Source of the DNA: Guillardia theta CCMP2712
Lineage: Eukaryota > Cryptophyceae > Pyrenomonadales > Geminigeraceae
DNA: 63,817 nucleotides
NCBI RefSeq assembly: GCF_000315625.1
Contig: NW_005434655.1
Location: 341,835-405,651, forward strand
Reading direction: 5' to 3'
Under the pieces are notes generated by a model. The model saw only the letters and a list, made by a program, of their open reading frames with translations. It had not been told where the DNA came from and made no database searches. Below are positions 44,747-56,820 of this stretch, one piece after another. The position numbers and the translations under genes were made by a program. Position 1 is the stretch's first letter. Every line of letters begins with the position of its first letter.

Positions 44747-46665
44747 ATGAAGCAAAAGAAAGATCAAGGCGTTCCGCTGATTCTTGATACCGATAAAAAC
44801 AGTGTCTGTGTGGAATATCGCTCAGAATATGACAGAGACCATTCCTGCTCAGACTCGGTGTGTCCAGCAGATACTGAGAGCCTGGCCTCAGATGACACTG
44901 CCATGTCTTTTCATGATGATACCGCCTTTCCAAGATCAACTGAAGTTAAATCATCCAAAGTTATGAGCAACCTCTCCGAGTTGAGGGCCATAAATTCAAC
45001 GAGAAATCGGCAAACTCAAAGGGGTACACAAAAATCGAGGAGTTACATGATCCACGCAAACAGGCCTACCCTGGAGCAGATCAACTTTAACAAAGAGCTC
45101 TCAAGAATGAACAGAGCTGAACAAATTTTGAATTCTGTCAGCACTGCAATTGACAACAAGTGTAATCTGAACGGGACAAATTTGTCAACTGCTCTGCATA
45201 GACTAGTGGTCAAGGGCGGTCAGAGAATGAAAAACGTGGATACAGATCCTAGACTTACCAATCTTTTGAGATCGCTGCGGAATGCATTAGAGGTAACTTG
45301 TTATAAGGAAACCGTTTCGATCGATCCTGACGCTATATCTTCTAGAACAAAGCAAAAGACTTCAATTCAAGAGAGCTTGCGAATACAGCATGGGCAATCG
45401 CAAAGCTCAAGGTTACCGATGCTCAAATTCTGCTGAAGTTGATTCAAGAGGAGTGCCTGGATCGCTGTCTGTTTGAATTCAATTGGCAAGACATTTCCAA
45501 CATGGTAACATCTTTGACATGTTGAATCTGATTGTCTGACTATGAGGTACAGTTGTGGGGGTTTGCAACTTTAAAATGTCCTGCTAGAGAGTTGTTTCAT
45601 CGATTTTCCGTGCAAGTATTGGACAGAGATCTCGATGATGCTTGCCCACAAGTTCTCTCAAACATCGTTTGGTCATTTGGAACATTGGGCTATTTTGATG
45701 ACGAATTGGTCGACAAGATTTCATCCCATGTTCTTGTAAGAGGACTAGATGGCTTCAAGCCAATGGAAGTCTCTAGCATGATATGGGGTATGGCAGCGTT
45801 GGGGCATACAAATGAGAGATTGTTTGAAAAAGTCTCGGAACACGTTATGAGCACCGGATTAGAAGGGTTCAATGCACCCAAGATCTCAATCATCGCTTGG
45901 TCTTTTGCAAGGGCAAGGTTCCAGGCCGAAGACCTCTTCTCCCTGATAGAGGAATTTGTGGTAGAGAAGGGCATGTCATCATTCAATAGTCAAAACATTG
46001 CCTGCATTCTTTGGGCATTTGCAGTGTTCGGTCGCATGACAGATGACTTGTTGGCCTGTGCAGAAGAGCAGATTTGGAGTGTGGGGTTTTCGGGATTCAG
46101 TGATCAGAGCTTTGTGGACCTTCTGTGGGCTTTTGCGGCATCTGATTTGACTGGCACATGCACACACAGTGGCGAGGATACTGTCAAGTTGGCGGCTGCT
46201 TATCTTCGTAAACGTTCGATTCGATCCTTTTCTCCTAAACAACTCTCAACAATGGCGTGGGCATTTGCTCGACTTGGGCAATTCCACGATCAGGCCTTCT
46301 ACTCTCTTGAACAGGAGATTCTGCGACGAGATATCAGTGAATTTGATACCTCGGAGATGACTTTCATTGCCAACGCATTTCGTGCGTACAGGAACTCAAG
46401 AAACATTGCAAATATGTGCAACCTGTCTGGCATCGGTATCCGTTTGTTGTCTCGATTGGACGCAGAAGAATCTTCTGCTACAACGGTCGAATGCAACACA
46501 CCGGAAAGCGTTTCCGATTGTGAACTCTGGCCTGAAGAAACAGAGTGTGAAGTTTTCAAGAAGGGCGAAGTTTTCAAGGCAAAGGTGGTGGAGAAGCATC
46601 ACAAGAAATGTGCAAGTGTTCGTTCAGAGCGACTTGATGCTTGCATTCCTTTCCAGGCTTGCTAG
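44747..46665 (+). CDS. Helical-repeat RNA-binding-type protein (OPR/FASTK-like repeats)
   Basis: Exons 44747-45292, 45376-45504, 45547-46665; 597 aa, phases agree. From residue about 190 it is built of ~38-residue units with the pattern (S/A)x(M/I)xWxFAxL(G/K)....LF: ANTAWAIAKLKVTD, NMVQLWGFATLKCPARELF, SNIVWSFGTLGYFDDELV, SSMIWGMAALGHTNERLF, SIIAWSFARARFQAEDLF, ACILWAFAVFGRMTDDLL, VDLLWAFAAS, STMAWAFARLGQFHD. Such repeats occur in organelle RNA-binding OPR/RAP proteins of algae and apicomplexans; no RAP domain is seen at the end. The N-terminus is Ser/Asp-rich. An acceptor-like site just upstream of the ATG (44736) suggests a missing 5' exon with a targeting leader. GC-poor gene. Confidence 0.8.
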
Positions 46666-46812
46666 TGCCCCTTTGTAAGATACCCACGGCGTTTTTCTCT
46701 GTACATTTGTCATGATAATTGATGTCTAGAACACTTCCACTCATGCTGGGCTTCAGCTTGCAGAATATTCTTTCTCAAAAAATAAAATTTAACATGAACT
46801 AGGATTACGAGA

Positions 46813-48928
46813 CTATGAAACCAATACGTCCGCGGCTCCCAGGTATACATTCGCGTGTGCATTTATAGTAGCTCTGCAGTGAAATCATTTGATTGTTTGT
46901 AACTCAATGATACCTGAATTCCGGGCTAGCAGGGCTCATGTCCCTTGGATAGCCTCCGCCCATGGTCACCACGAGCCTGATCTTGTGATCTGACTGCAGC
47001 TGAGCTCTAGCATCACTACAGGGATACGAATCAACCTAAAGCTGTCTTATATACAAGAGCATCCCTTGCACGGAGCTTCTCAAGTGTCACTTCTACCGCC
47101 TGTAGGATCACGATACGTTACCCCGTCTAAAGTCAGATTGGCTCGTCCCAGCTTATCACCACCAAGACAGTCAACTCCTGACTGCAGTCGCAAGTGAGAT
47201 GAGGAAGGCGTATAAGCAGCGAAGGAGGTTGTCGACCTGATAGAAGATGAGATCGGGCTGCGAGCGATCCACAGCAAGGGGCAGCCAATAGTGCAGCAGG
47301 CTCATGTAGTCATCATCCTTGGGGAGCTGGTCATGGTCTGTCTCAGCAGGGTGATCGGCTGACCTTACAATGGACGGGAATCTCTACATCGAGATCGCTT
47401 TTCTGCCGTTCGCTGAAGAAGTTTCCAGCACAATGCATAGAAAACTGTCAGAGAAGATTTACATCAGCTGAACCCAAGGATTGAGTACTCTCACCGTGAA
47501 TACAAACGGATTATCTTGAAATAAAACTGCATTTCCGTTCCCCTGGTAATCTTGTGAGCCTGGCTGTGAAACAGACATTCTCACCTGGTGCACATCACAA
47601 TCAACGATCAGAATCTTCTTGATATGTTCATAGTCCCGTAAAGCAACATTGGCAGCAACTGGAAAAGCCTTTGGCGAACAGCGACATCACTATGAGAGAT
47701 ACCAGCAATGTCTGAAAATACACAAAACCCTTCACCCCTGCCATACACACATCCTTCATGAAAACTCTTGAACAAACTAAATTAACCTGTCTCTGAACGC
47801 ATGGTGTGTTCCACCAGCAATGTGCCCAGCTAATTTATGTCCTGTGCTCTTTAGTAATCTCCCTTTTAGTTCAAGCTTCTTCACCTGCTGGTCCGCAAAC
47901 GCTGTGCATGGCCGCTACCGTTCCACCTACCGAAGACAACGTGCGCTTCACGCCCTCAAGATAGCCCTCAGCTCACAGAAGAATTAAGTAGAAGCACCTG
48001 CGGGCTCCAAGGGAAACCAATGTTTCTATTCTCCTTGTCTTCCAAAAAGTCAGACGTCATCAAGCCTGACAGCTTGAAACCTGTAAGCATGTTGCATAGG
48101 AAACGTCTGAGGTACTCATGGCAGTGCCTGTAAGGATACTTAGCGACATTGTCAAGGCATGAGCATGAAGATGAGGCAACAAGGGCCTTACGTTGTCCGA
48201 ATGTCATCTGTCCTTGCAATGGGAGAGGGTTGTAGAACTAGGATGTGGCGTGAGGATTCGTAGCGGAAAGAGGAGCTGTCACCGATGTTTGGTTTGTTCG
48301 CCTGAACACATCCGTGACTAAAACAAATGACATTCTCAGCAGTACGTGATGTATCCTCTCTCGAACTGCTCGATACTTGTGCATCGGGAACCGATGGCCT
48401 TGTCTGCAGGAGGACGCCCCATCAAACTCAGCAAATGGGAGGCCAACTCTGAATATTGAGACAGATAAATTCAAATAAGGAGGCAGGCAATCATCATTAA
48501 CATCAATCTTTGCCTAGCCATCAATAAATTCAGAGAATTTATTTCACGCGAGACTGTACCAAGGCACTTTGACAGCCAACTTACGGGAGTTCGACATGGT
48601 AGATATCATTGTAGAAAAGACGAAGCTGCTTCTCTGCATTCTTCCCTCCCTCCTTTATATGTGATGAAGCGCTCTCATCTTTGATCAGTGGAGCGTGCGA
48701 AGAGAACATTCTAGTCCATGGGCCACGACCTAGGATTCTTCCACCATCCTCAAAGAAACATCTCAAGGGACGATGAGGGGATGAAGGGGGAAGCGAATGG
48801 TGAGACAAGTGAAAATAAGGCAGAGAGGAGAAAGGAGAACAAGGGAGGAAAAATAGTGTTGACGAGCAGGTCGCGGCCTCTATCGTCGCTGCCATTGTTG
48901 CTGCCATTGTCGGCACTAGCGCGAGCAT
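46813..48928 (-). CDS. Histone deacetylase family hydrolase with N-terminal leader
   Basis: Sixteen predicted exons: 48928-48595, 48403-48346, 48301-48192, 48127-48081, 48038-47998, 47954-47885, 47841-47787, 47737-47703, 47658-47585, 47542-47495, 47444-47376, 47326-47237, 47181-47122, 47078-47055, 46993-46914, 46873-46813; all in phase, most introns 40-64 nt. Zinc hydrolase core: YHVELPQGHRFPMHKYRAVR, RNIGFPWSPQ, SSVGGTVAAMHSV, AGGTHHAFRDRGEGFCVFSD, LIVDCDVHQGNGNAVLF, FSMHCAGNF, YQSGVDCLGGDKLGR, VVTMGGGYPRD. The catalytic His pair (GGTHHAF), metal ligands (D.DVH.., D in GVDCLGGD) are present. It is nearest to plant/bacterial HDA2-like enzymes. About 90 residues precede the core and look like an organelle leader (Ala/Thr/Ser-rich, then MFSS). 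Start may be 48928 or 48907. Confidence 0.9.
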
Positions 48929-48989
48929 TTCGTGATCCGGCCAAGGGCGGAGGAGAGGTGCCGGGCCAACCCTCACTAGTAGGAGCTGT

Positions 48990-49560
48990 ACCCCCTGCTA
49001 TACCCCCATTTTACCCTTGAATGGATACGGTGGTCAGGATGTTGAGCACACCCCTACTTTGTTAGTGGAAAAGGAGGGTAGGGGTTATTTAGGTCCTTTA
49101 AAACAGTTATACATGGAGGGGCAGTGTGAGGGGAGGGGTACTCTACCCGCAAGAGCAGTTGCACTGAGGGGTATATGACATACCCCTGGGTATATGACAT
49201 ACCCCCCTGGAGATTATACCCTGACATTGCCTTTGGTTGCCCCTGAATATTGCCTTTATGTACCCCTGTTGTGTATACCCCTACCCTCCAGACATTACTA
49301 CCCCCTACCCCTACCCCCCGGAGGGATAATAAAACCATTCTTACCGAAGATTCTCTCTCGCCTTATTACCCTACCCCATCAATCATGACCCTCCGGTGAG
49401 ATGTACCCACCAGGTAAAGTTCAACATTTTATAGTCAAAATGACCGGTGTAGATTCCACCCCCATAGTTATAGATGGAGCTGGGATCACTGGACCCTTGC
49501 ATCCCCCACCATTGTCCGAACCCCTTATTTTGTACTGCAAACCACCGGTAGTGCATCTCT
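48990..49560. repeat. C-run (CTACCCC) repeat block
   Basis: Plus strand rich in taccccct and ctaccccta words, with a duplicated ~18-bp unit (gggtatatgacataccccc at 49169-49206). This is the same kind of sequence as 42833-44190 in the opposite orientation. No exon seen. It ends just before the ankyrin-GTPase ATG, so it covers that gene's upstream region. Confidence 0.6.
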
Positions 49561-49567
49561 ACTGGCC

Positions 49568-51531
49568 ATGGAGCTCCTCAGCGCGTGTCAGCGAGGAGAC
49601 GAGGAGACGTTGCGGAAGCTGTTGCAGGAGGGGAAGGATCCGTCAGAGGCCAATGGTGTAGGACAGACGGGCCTTCATGTGGCCGCCCTATGGGGAAGAC
49701 CAGCCATCCTCGACATGCTCATCAAGGCCGGTGCTAACCTCAATGCTGCCAACTCCTTCAGCGGTGCCACGCCCTTGCACTGCGCCGCACAGGAGAACGA
49801 AAGAGGAGACGGCCGAGGAAGAATCGAGTGCGTCCTGAAGCTCATTGCTGCGGGCGCCGACCCAAGTATAAGGGATATGCGAGGAAGGAAGCCTGCATTC
49901 TACTCTCGCAATGCCGATGTACGTGCCGCCCTCGGGGCTCCTCCGGAGCCTGAGGAAGATGAGGAAGAAGATGAGGAGGAGGAAGACGATGAAGAATTTC
50001 TACCCGATAGCGAGAAGACCCCCGTTACTATTGTCACTGGGTTTTTGGGAGCAGGTAAGACGACTCTGATCAACTACATCTTGCACGAGCGGCATGGGAA
50101 GAAGATAGCAGTGGTTGAGAATGAGTTTGGAGCCGTAGACATCGACAGCAGTCTTGTCACTGCCAACCTCCAGGCAAAGGAAGATGTCATCTCGATGGAC
50201 AATGGTTGTGTCTGTTGTACCGTGCGTGGCGACCTGGTGAAGGCATTCAAGAGTTTGGCCGAGAGGAATGAGAAGTACGATGCGGTCATCATAGAGACTA
50301 CAGGCATGGCTGATCCGGCACCGGTAGCTTTCACCTTCAACACTCAGAGAGAAGTTGGTGCAAAGTTTCGAATTGATGCAATTCTCTGTCTTGTGGACGC
50401 CAAGCACATCCAACAGCACCTTGACGACGTGAGGGAAGCTGGGGTCATCAACGAAGCTGTCAATCAGATAGCTTTTGCCGACAAGATTCTTTTGAACAAG
50501 ATTGACCTTGTTTCTCAAGAAGAGAAATCTACTGTTCGGAGAAGCATAAAATCTATCAATGCTACTGCACAGGTTGGCGATTTCTTGGTTTTAGAATTCG
50601 GCACCTTTGATATGCGTACAGATCATCGAGACCGAGAGATCCAGGGCAAATCTTGATCTTCTCTTGGGTATCGGCAGTTTCTCCCTCGAGAGTGTAAGAT
50701 ATAGACATCCAACGCGATGATTCCAATCCCGATGAAATTTATCTCATTTCAGGTTAGTCACATGCTCGACAACATGGAGGAAGAATCAGATGAAGAACAC
50801 GAGCACGGTCACGAGCACGGTCACGAGCATTGTAAGATAAAGCGCAGAATGTCTGACTGTGAATGACAAAGTTTGGTCAGCGCATGAGCATGGGCATGGG
50901 CATGGAGAGTGTCATGAATGTCACGGTTGTTCCGTCTACAGTCACTCCATGTCTCAACTTTTCGTGCAGGTCATGACCATGATGGCCCAACGCCGAAGAA
51001 ACCCAAACGGTCTGCACATCTTTCCGGCGTCAGCAGCGTTGGAGTTGAGGTGTGACTTGCACGCTCGTGTGTGAGGCGATGATTCCAAGGCTAGATTGAC
51101 GGAGAGCTCGACGAGCAGAAGTTCAACATCTTCATGACCAAACTACTGCAAGAAAAGGCTCGTGATCTCTATCGCAGCAAAGGTGTTCTCAAGTTCCATG
51201 GCAGGTCAGCAGTTTGACCTCAGCTTTTATATTCTCACTTGAGTGCAGCGATGACAAATTTGTCTTCCACGGAGTTCATGAACAGATTGCCTTCGGGCCC
51301 GTTGAGGTGATTGACGTGGAAGGATGCGTCTCATCCATGATACAGAATAATCCAGAGGATGTCTGACAGGATGAGGCAGGACGGATGGAATGAAGGTGAG
51401 AAGAAGAAGGTCAAAGTCGTTTTCATCGGAAGAAACCTGGACAAGGAGGTACTCTTTTCTCTCTTCAGCCTCGCAAGGTGACGAGCAACGTGCAGGCCCT
51501 GCACAAGGGACTTGAAGCCTGTAAGGTCTGA
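49568..51531 (+). CDS. Ankyrin-repeat COG0523 (CobW/ZNG1-type) metallochaperone GTPase
   Basis: Exons 49568-50572, 50622-50693, 50753-50831, 50881-50925, 50970-51049, 51095-51204, 51249-51306, 51380-51448, 51496-51531; phases agree. Residues 1-120 are ankyrin repeats (GQTGLHVAALWGRPAILDML, GATPLHCAAQ). An acidic linker leads to the GTPase: Walker A GFLGAGKTTLINYIL, ENEFGAVDID, the metal motif CVCC in DNGCVCCTVRGDL, Walker B IIETTGMADPAP, NKID. Then the CobW C-terminal domain (IDGELDEQKFNIF, VVFIGRNLDKE) follows a metal-binding stretch EHEHGHEHGHEH and HEHGHGHGECHECH. The family hands zinc or other metals to client enzymes. The ankyrin fusion is unusual. Its upstream region is a C-run repeat block. 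Confidence 0.92.
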
Positions 51532-51568
51532 TAGCGAGGAGAGGAATTAGTTCGCTTCGATTTACATA

Positions 51569-52148
51569 TTAGGATATGAACAGCAGACAGTACTTTCGCA
51601 AGATTTCAAGTTTTCTAAGCCTAGGGACTGATTCACATGCATCTTCCTCAACGCAAGAGAATTTCTCTCACTATTGGTGCATTTATCTGCAAACACATCG
51701 AGAACCTCAGCCAACGTCACTTTGTCAGTCTCTCTCACTAGCTTGCCGTCTCGTCGTAGCCCAAGCCTCACTGTTGAGCCTTCAGGTCCTAGAAGGAGGT
51801 GGGCAAGTTCCTCTGCACCCGCTGTCAGACAAGGAGAAACTGTGAAGGAGCACCGAAGTCTGTTGTCTTCACTTCCACTCCATCGATTGTCTCCAGCAGA
51901 TCTCCAACCCGCACCTTTTTGTCCTGTCACCTCTGCAAGACTATCTCTTACTCACCTTGCCGCTTCGAGCTGCGGGTCCATCATCCTTCATGGAGGCAAC
52001 GATTAGCAGTTGCTTGTTCACTTGTGCTCGGAATGAAATGCCAATGCCGGCCTGCAGGACCTGTCATTTCTCGTCTTCTCTGCTGATAGGCAGATACCAT
52101 TTCGTTCCCGCTCCTCCTCTCAGACATGTTGGTACCTTGTGCAAACAT
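51569..52148 (-). CDS. Single PDZ-domain protein
   Basis: Predicted exons 52148-52098, 52051-51956, 51914-51854, 51821-51706, 51664-51569; 139 aa, in phase. The PDZ order is visible: AGIGISFRAQVNKQLLIVAS (carboxylate loop GIGISF), KDDGPAARSGKVRVGDLLET (xDGPAxxxGxVxxGDxxxxI), IDGVEV, ELAHLLLGPEGSTVRLGLRR. PDZ domains bind C-terminal peptides. The fold is followed by a short C-terminal helix. The start ATG could lie further upstream. Introns of 32-46 nt include one of the shortest in the window. Convergent with the ankyrin GTPase, stops 37 bp apart. Confidence 0.75.
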
Positions 52149-53227
52149 GACTCCTCTGCGTGCAAGAACGAGTCTTAGACCGTGATTATGGAGCACAAAT
52201 GTTTGAAGATGTTTGCGCTTGTTTGAATATTTGGAGTTAATGAAGACATAACAACGTGTTTGCATAGACGATGCAAACAGATGCAAGTAGATTATGAAGA
52301 GACATAGGCAGCGACGATTGGGAAGGTGCGTGAAAATGAATGAGAGAGCATGGTCTTCGGCTCTTGAACTCTCTTCTCTTGCACATCTTCAACAAGAGAG
52401 GGTGCCCCAGGTGCTGCAACTCTCTGTTGGTCTGAGACCTCAAGGGTCCAGGAGGCATCTATGAACCTCCACCGTTTCCTCCCTCTTACCTTCTCCTATC
52501 CTTCTTGCCTGGGGAGGAAGGTTCTGTTCCTTGTTCGGGCATGAAGTAGTGGAAGAGGAAGGGGCTTTCCTCCCTCCTCCTCTCCCTCCCTCCTTGTCTT
52601 TCTCCATCCCTTCCGCAGCATCCACACGCCAACGACATGTCGGGGGTCCGGCCCTGCCCACCCCTGGTTGTCACCCGATTATGAACCCCACCGTGACACC
52701 TACCTGGGACCCTCACCCAGTAGTTCACTGTACCCACCCTATCGAATATCCGCATGGATCGGACCCAACCATGCCGATGAAGTTCGGGGGTACTGGTATG
52801 ACCCTACCCTACCCCGTTAGTTTAGAGCCTCGACAAACTGAAGGGGGTCCACACCCACGGCCCCTTCATGTGGGTCGTGTGGTTTTACACGCCAGGCCCG
52901 CGCTGGCGAGGAAATGGCGGGGGAGCAAATGGCGGGGGGGGGAGGCGAAGGACATTGCCAAGTGCAGGCGAAAAACAGAGAAATAGCTTAGCGGTATGGA
53001 TTGAGACAGCCATGGCAGATTATCGTTTGTTCTCCTCTTGCTCGAACTGCATTAAAGGCGAGAACGCACATTTCTGCACTTTTGTTTCAGAACTAAACTT
53101 GTACCCTGCTGCACCTGCAGCTTGATCGATAAAGGAATAATACTCAACACAGAGACAGGGTCCGCGATTTGTTTCAGGACGATACACCCTCGCCCTCCAT
53201 CGTCCAAGCACATGGAGGGCTAGTCTC
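52149..53227. other. Intergenic with C-run repeat block
   Basis: 52640-52880 is rich in CCCACCC/ACCCTACCC words like 48990-49560. 52900-52940 has gggggggg runs. Minus-strand open pieces at about 52300-52460 may be unlinked exons, but I cannot join them to a gene. Confidence 0.4.
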
Positions 53228-56200
53228 ACTGCAGCCTTGCAAAGCCTTGGTTAGCGTAGTGGGCCTCTTGGAGAAGGCGATTGATGTCCTGAACCAGGAC
53301 ATGCTCTGATCCGTGCGTGCCAGAGAGAATGAGCTGAGAAAGAGTCAGCGTGAAAAGGATCGACTTTCCTCAACCTTGGCTTCCCGAAGATGCTTGACCG
53401 CCTCCTGCAACATCATCACACCAGGTCCTCCTCTCTCCTTTTTTTACCTGCAAGGGATCGCCAAACCCATGGCAAAGCGTCTTGTCGGGTTCGCCGGACA
53501 GGAACATGCACAGCTTGCCGAGGAATGCCTCCTGCTCTCCTCGATGAGACCACGACACCATGTTGCTCGCAGCACCTGCAGACCGACATAGGGCGAGCAC
53601 CGCGGATAAATCTTGTAGAGTCTCCGAAGGACCTTATGGATGAAAGGAAGAAAGGAGCGAACGATAAAGGGAAGGTGAAGGGCAGTAAGAGGTCAAGCAA
53701 CAAGTCAGGTATGGAAGTATTGAACCTTGTATGATGTTGAGAGGGCGAACTTCCAGCTCTTCGCTTCTACTGCTTGACTTTGCATGGCTTCACGAAGGCG
53801 CAAGAGGCTGAGGTTGTTATCATGGAGAATGCTCTCTGCCTTTTGGACTGCAAGAATGAACATCTGAATCACGAGTGTGAGTAGCATCCCTAACACATGA
53901 GTCAACCTGAAGCAACTCGTTTGCTCTGTCAGCTGAAGGCTGGGTCTTTGCGGCATGCAACTTTCCTTGCAAGCTTCTCTCTCTGCAACCAAGTCAACTT
54001 CCTGGACATCATTTACACTCCTTCTCCTCTAGACCACTACTTTCTCCTCCTTACTTGTTTAGATCTATCAGCTCGTTCTCATCCTGCCACATGTGTTTTC
54101 GGATGGCCCCCACCTGGATAACCAGCTGCTCGTCTGGTGTCAGTGCCTGCTAAATATCTCCTTTGCTTATCACCTCCTGCACCTCTCGCTCGAGCTCCAA
54201 AGCGCCAACCACACCCCCGCACACGCAGCAGGCTCTTACTTCCTCCAGCTCTGTGCGTGAGCTGTTGAGAGACGAGACGTCGAGCAACCGAGGGGTGGCC
54301 GACATTTCCTCCACCTCTTTTGCTATTTCGCTGTACTGCGGCACATGCTCCCTCATCCACTGCTCAAGCTCTTTGTCCTCAGGGTCAAACATTCCATAGA
54401 GCTGCGTATATGCTTCCTCTGCTCTCGTCTGCAGTATCCCCAGTCTCTCCACCTGAACAGACCCTCAGAGCATCGCCACAGGCTATTCAGCTCCTACAGC
54501 TTCTCCCCTTGCCTTTTTTCGTCCTATGAAGAGTCGGTTCTCACTCACATTTGCAGGTTCTCTCCTGATGTTGGCAAAAGAGGAATCTGAAAATTGGCAC
54601 GTAAATTCTTCTGCTCTTCCCCCTGCTTCCCACTCCTTAGCCACTCATCCACCTACACCCCTAAATGTCTTCCTCTACCTGCCTCTCTACCCGCTTCTAC
54701 TTTCCTGCCTTACTTCTGAGTTCTCCTCCTCGTCTCTGCAAATCTCCACTGTCGAAAGCTTACCAACGTCTTGAGACAGAACCTGTAGCTGTTCCTCTCC
54801 CGGTCGTTCGACCTCTTTCGTAATTTCCCTTTCCTGGAGGTCTGTCCCGTCGATCGCCAAGTTGGAGAGAGGAAAGTTGTCCTCAACGTTGGCATTCTCC
54901 TCGATCTCAAATTCTCGTTCCCATACTTCATCTGAGAGAGGCCTGACATCCACGATGAGCTTCGCAATAGTCTCTTCTCTCGGAGACACGACTTTGCTTC
55001 TTCCTCTCCCTCCCTGCCTCCCTGCCTCCCTGCCTCCCTGCCTCCCTTCCTTGTCTTCACCGGATTGTGAGCCTCCTGCAAATTAACTCTGCCTCCTCTT
55101 CATCCCATGGCAGTAGCCATCCAAAGCATCCTGTCCTGTTGCATCTGAAGATTGTCTGTTAGATTTCTTCGATTCCTTCCTTTCCGGGGTATTGATACCG
55201 AAGAGCTGATTTGACTTCATCCAGAAGTGCGTCACGAGGGAGACAATCACGCGAAAGAGAGGCAGTCTCGTTGGAGCACAAGCTGCACGAGCAATTGATG
55301 AGGTACCTGCCATGCATAAGGGGCTCCACCTCCAACAAACTACATCTACAACTTCAACCACCTCTTGTGCAAAGTTTTTCGTCGCAACCAATGCGGCTCA
55401 GCGCTATCGACGTAGCTTATGGTGATCTCCTGCAGGCCAGACCTTAGTCGCCAGTCAACCCTTGCCATCTGTACCTGGCCCATTTCGATCTCTTCTGTCG
55501 CTCGAAGCTGCAATGAGGGACCGCAGAAGGTGACAAGGCAGTTGGGAGCGCAGTCGTGATTGCACAAGGAGGCGAGGGGATACAGTCCTGTTCCGATTGG
55601 CCTGCCACCACCTCCCGTTGAGAAGCAGCACACAAGACTAGATGTAACACCGCTCCTCTTCATCGCAGATCGTGAAGCCATAGTTGTAGAGTCGGCATAT
55701 AGTCATCAGAATCTCTCGAGGGTTTTCGATACCATTAGTAGCATTGAAGGTTTGATCGAGAAGCCTGGCGGCCTCGAGATTCCACTCTTTGGGGCAGAAC
55801 ATGTTGTTGACGTCGCCATCGGCCATGAAGTCTCTCACGACGTACGTGATCTGTGGGGCATGAGAGCTGCAAAACATCAGAGAGGTGTGCTTCAAGTGAC
55901 CTGTGCGAAGGAGGCGAGGAGATCAGTGCTCCATGTGTCATAGTTAGTGTCTAACTCCAGAATGTCTTCCCACGTGGCGGTTGAGGAGTTGAATCGATGC
56001 TTCTTTGCGTCAAACATCCTGGCGACCGTCAGAAGAAATGAGGATGGCATGTAACCATGATCGATACACTCCTTGATCCTCCTGCATTCTAATCTGTGCT
56101 TGCTCCAAGCCTTTTTTTGATCTTCTGCCGAGGCATACCTGCTGTGCTTCAGTCGACGCATGGAGAGGAAACATCATATTGAGACTCGTTCTTACCTTGC

Positions 56201-56509
56201 AAACCTGCAACCTGCACATCGCTTGAGTCTGACTCGAGATTGCGAAGCAAGCGAATGGTGGCAGAAGTTCTCGTGGGAGCCGAATCTTGAGGACAGGGCA
56301 TACGCGAAGGGGTCCTCGAGCAGGACCTGGCTTCCCTGTGGGAATCGCCTCTGAGCGACTAATCCTCTCCCTTTCCCCGGTATGTCAGCTATGGATAGAT
56401 CACTCCGACTGAGAGCATCATACAGTCGTCCGCTAAAGCTTTGCGTCTGGTCAGGGAGGAAAAGCAACAACCAGGGGATGACAAGGCTGAAGCAGCATCG
56501 CCGAGGCAT
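53228..56509 (-). CDS. SMYD-type SET-domain protein with degenerate MYND finger
   Basis: Start ATG 56509 with a hydrophobic leader (VIPWLLLFLPDQTQS then FSGR). Firm exons: 56509-56196, then a frame from about 56155 to 55892, then 55846-55674 and on. SET N-part: IPGKGRGLVAQRRFPQGSQV; MYND region CAGCRFAS...KAWSKHRLEC with two usual Cys replaced; SET core GTGLYPLASLCNHDCAPNCL and EITISYVD; post-SET cysteines YLINCSCSLCSNE. The C-terminal TPR-like end is recognisable: RRLYKIYPRCSPYVGLQ and EAVKHLREAKLILSGTHGSE, HVLVQDINRLLQEA, stop at 53228. The family methylates lysines. Many middle exons (54150-55080: acidic DEVWEREFEIEENANVEDN, and ELEQWMREHVPQYSEIAKEV) are open and probably included, but their joins are unresolved. 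Whether the leader is real is uncertain. Confidence 0.75.
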
Positions 56510-56820
56510 GCATTGACTCCCGTTTGCCTTGCGAGCTGGTTGAAAGCTAGCAGTCGATACGATTGTTGGTCAAGCTGTTCACTGCTCTGTTCCTGCTAAC
56601 AACCTTCACCTCCCATACTCCTCGCCTCCATCTCGCTCCTCAATCTGACTGCTCCGCCAGTCCGATGCACCCCATCATGCGCCCGATGCTCTGCCCGCAC
56701 TGCTCTGCCCGATGCTGGCCTAGGGATATGAGGGCGATGATCTGAACTGTGAGAGTCGAACGTTGCTGCCATAACTGACATTAGGGCCAACGGCTGTCGG
56801 GCACAGAGAAGAAAGGGAAG
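56510..56820. other. Intergenic left of minisatellite
   Basis: No supported exon on either strand. Confidence 0.4.
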
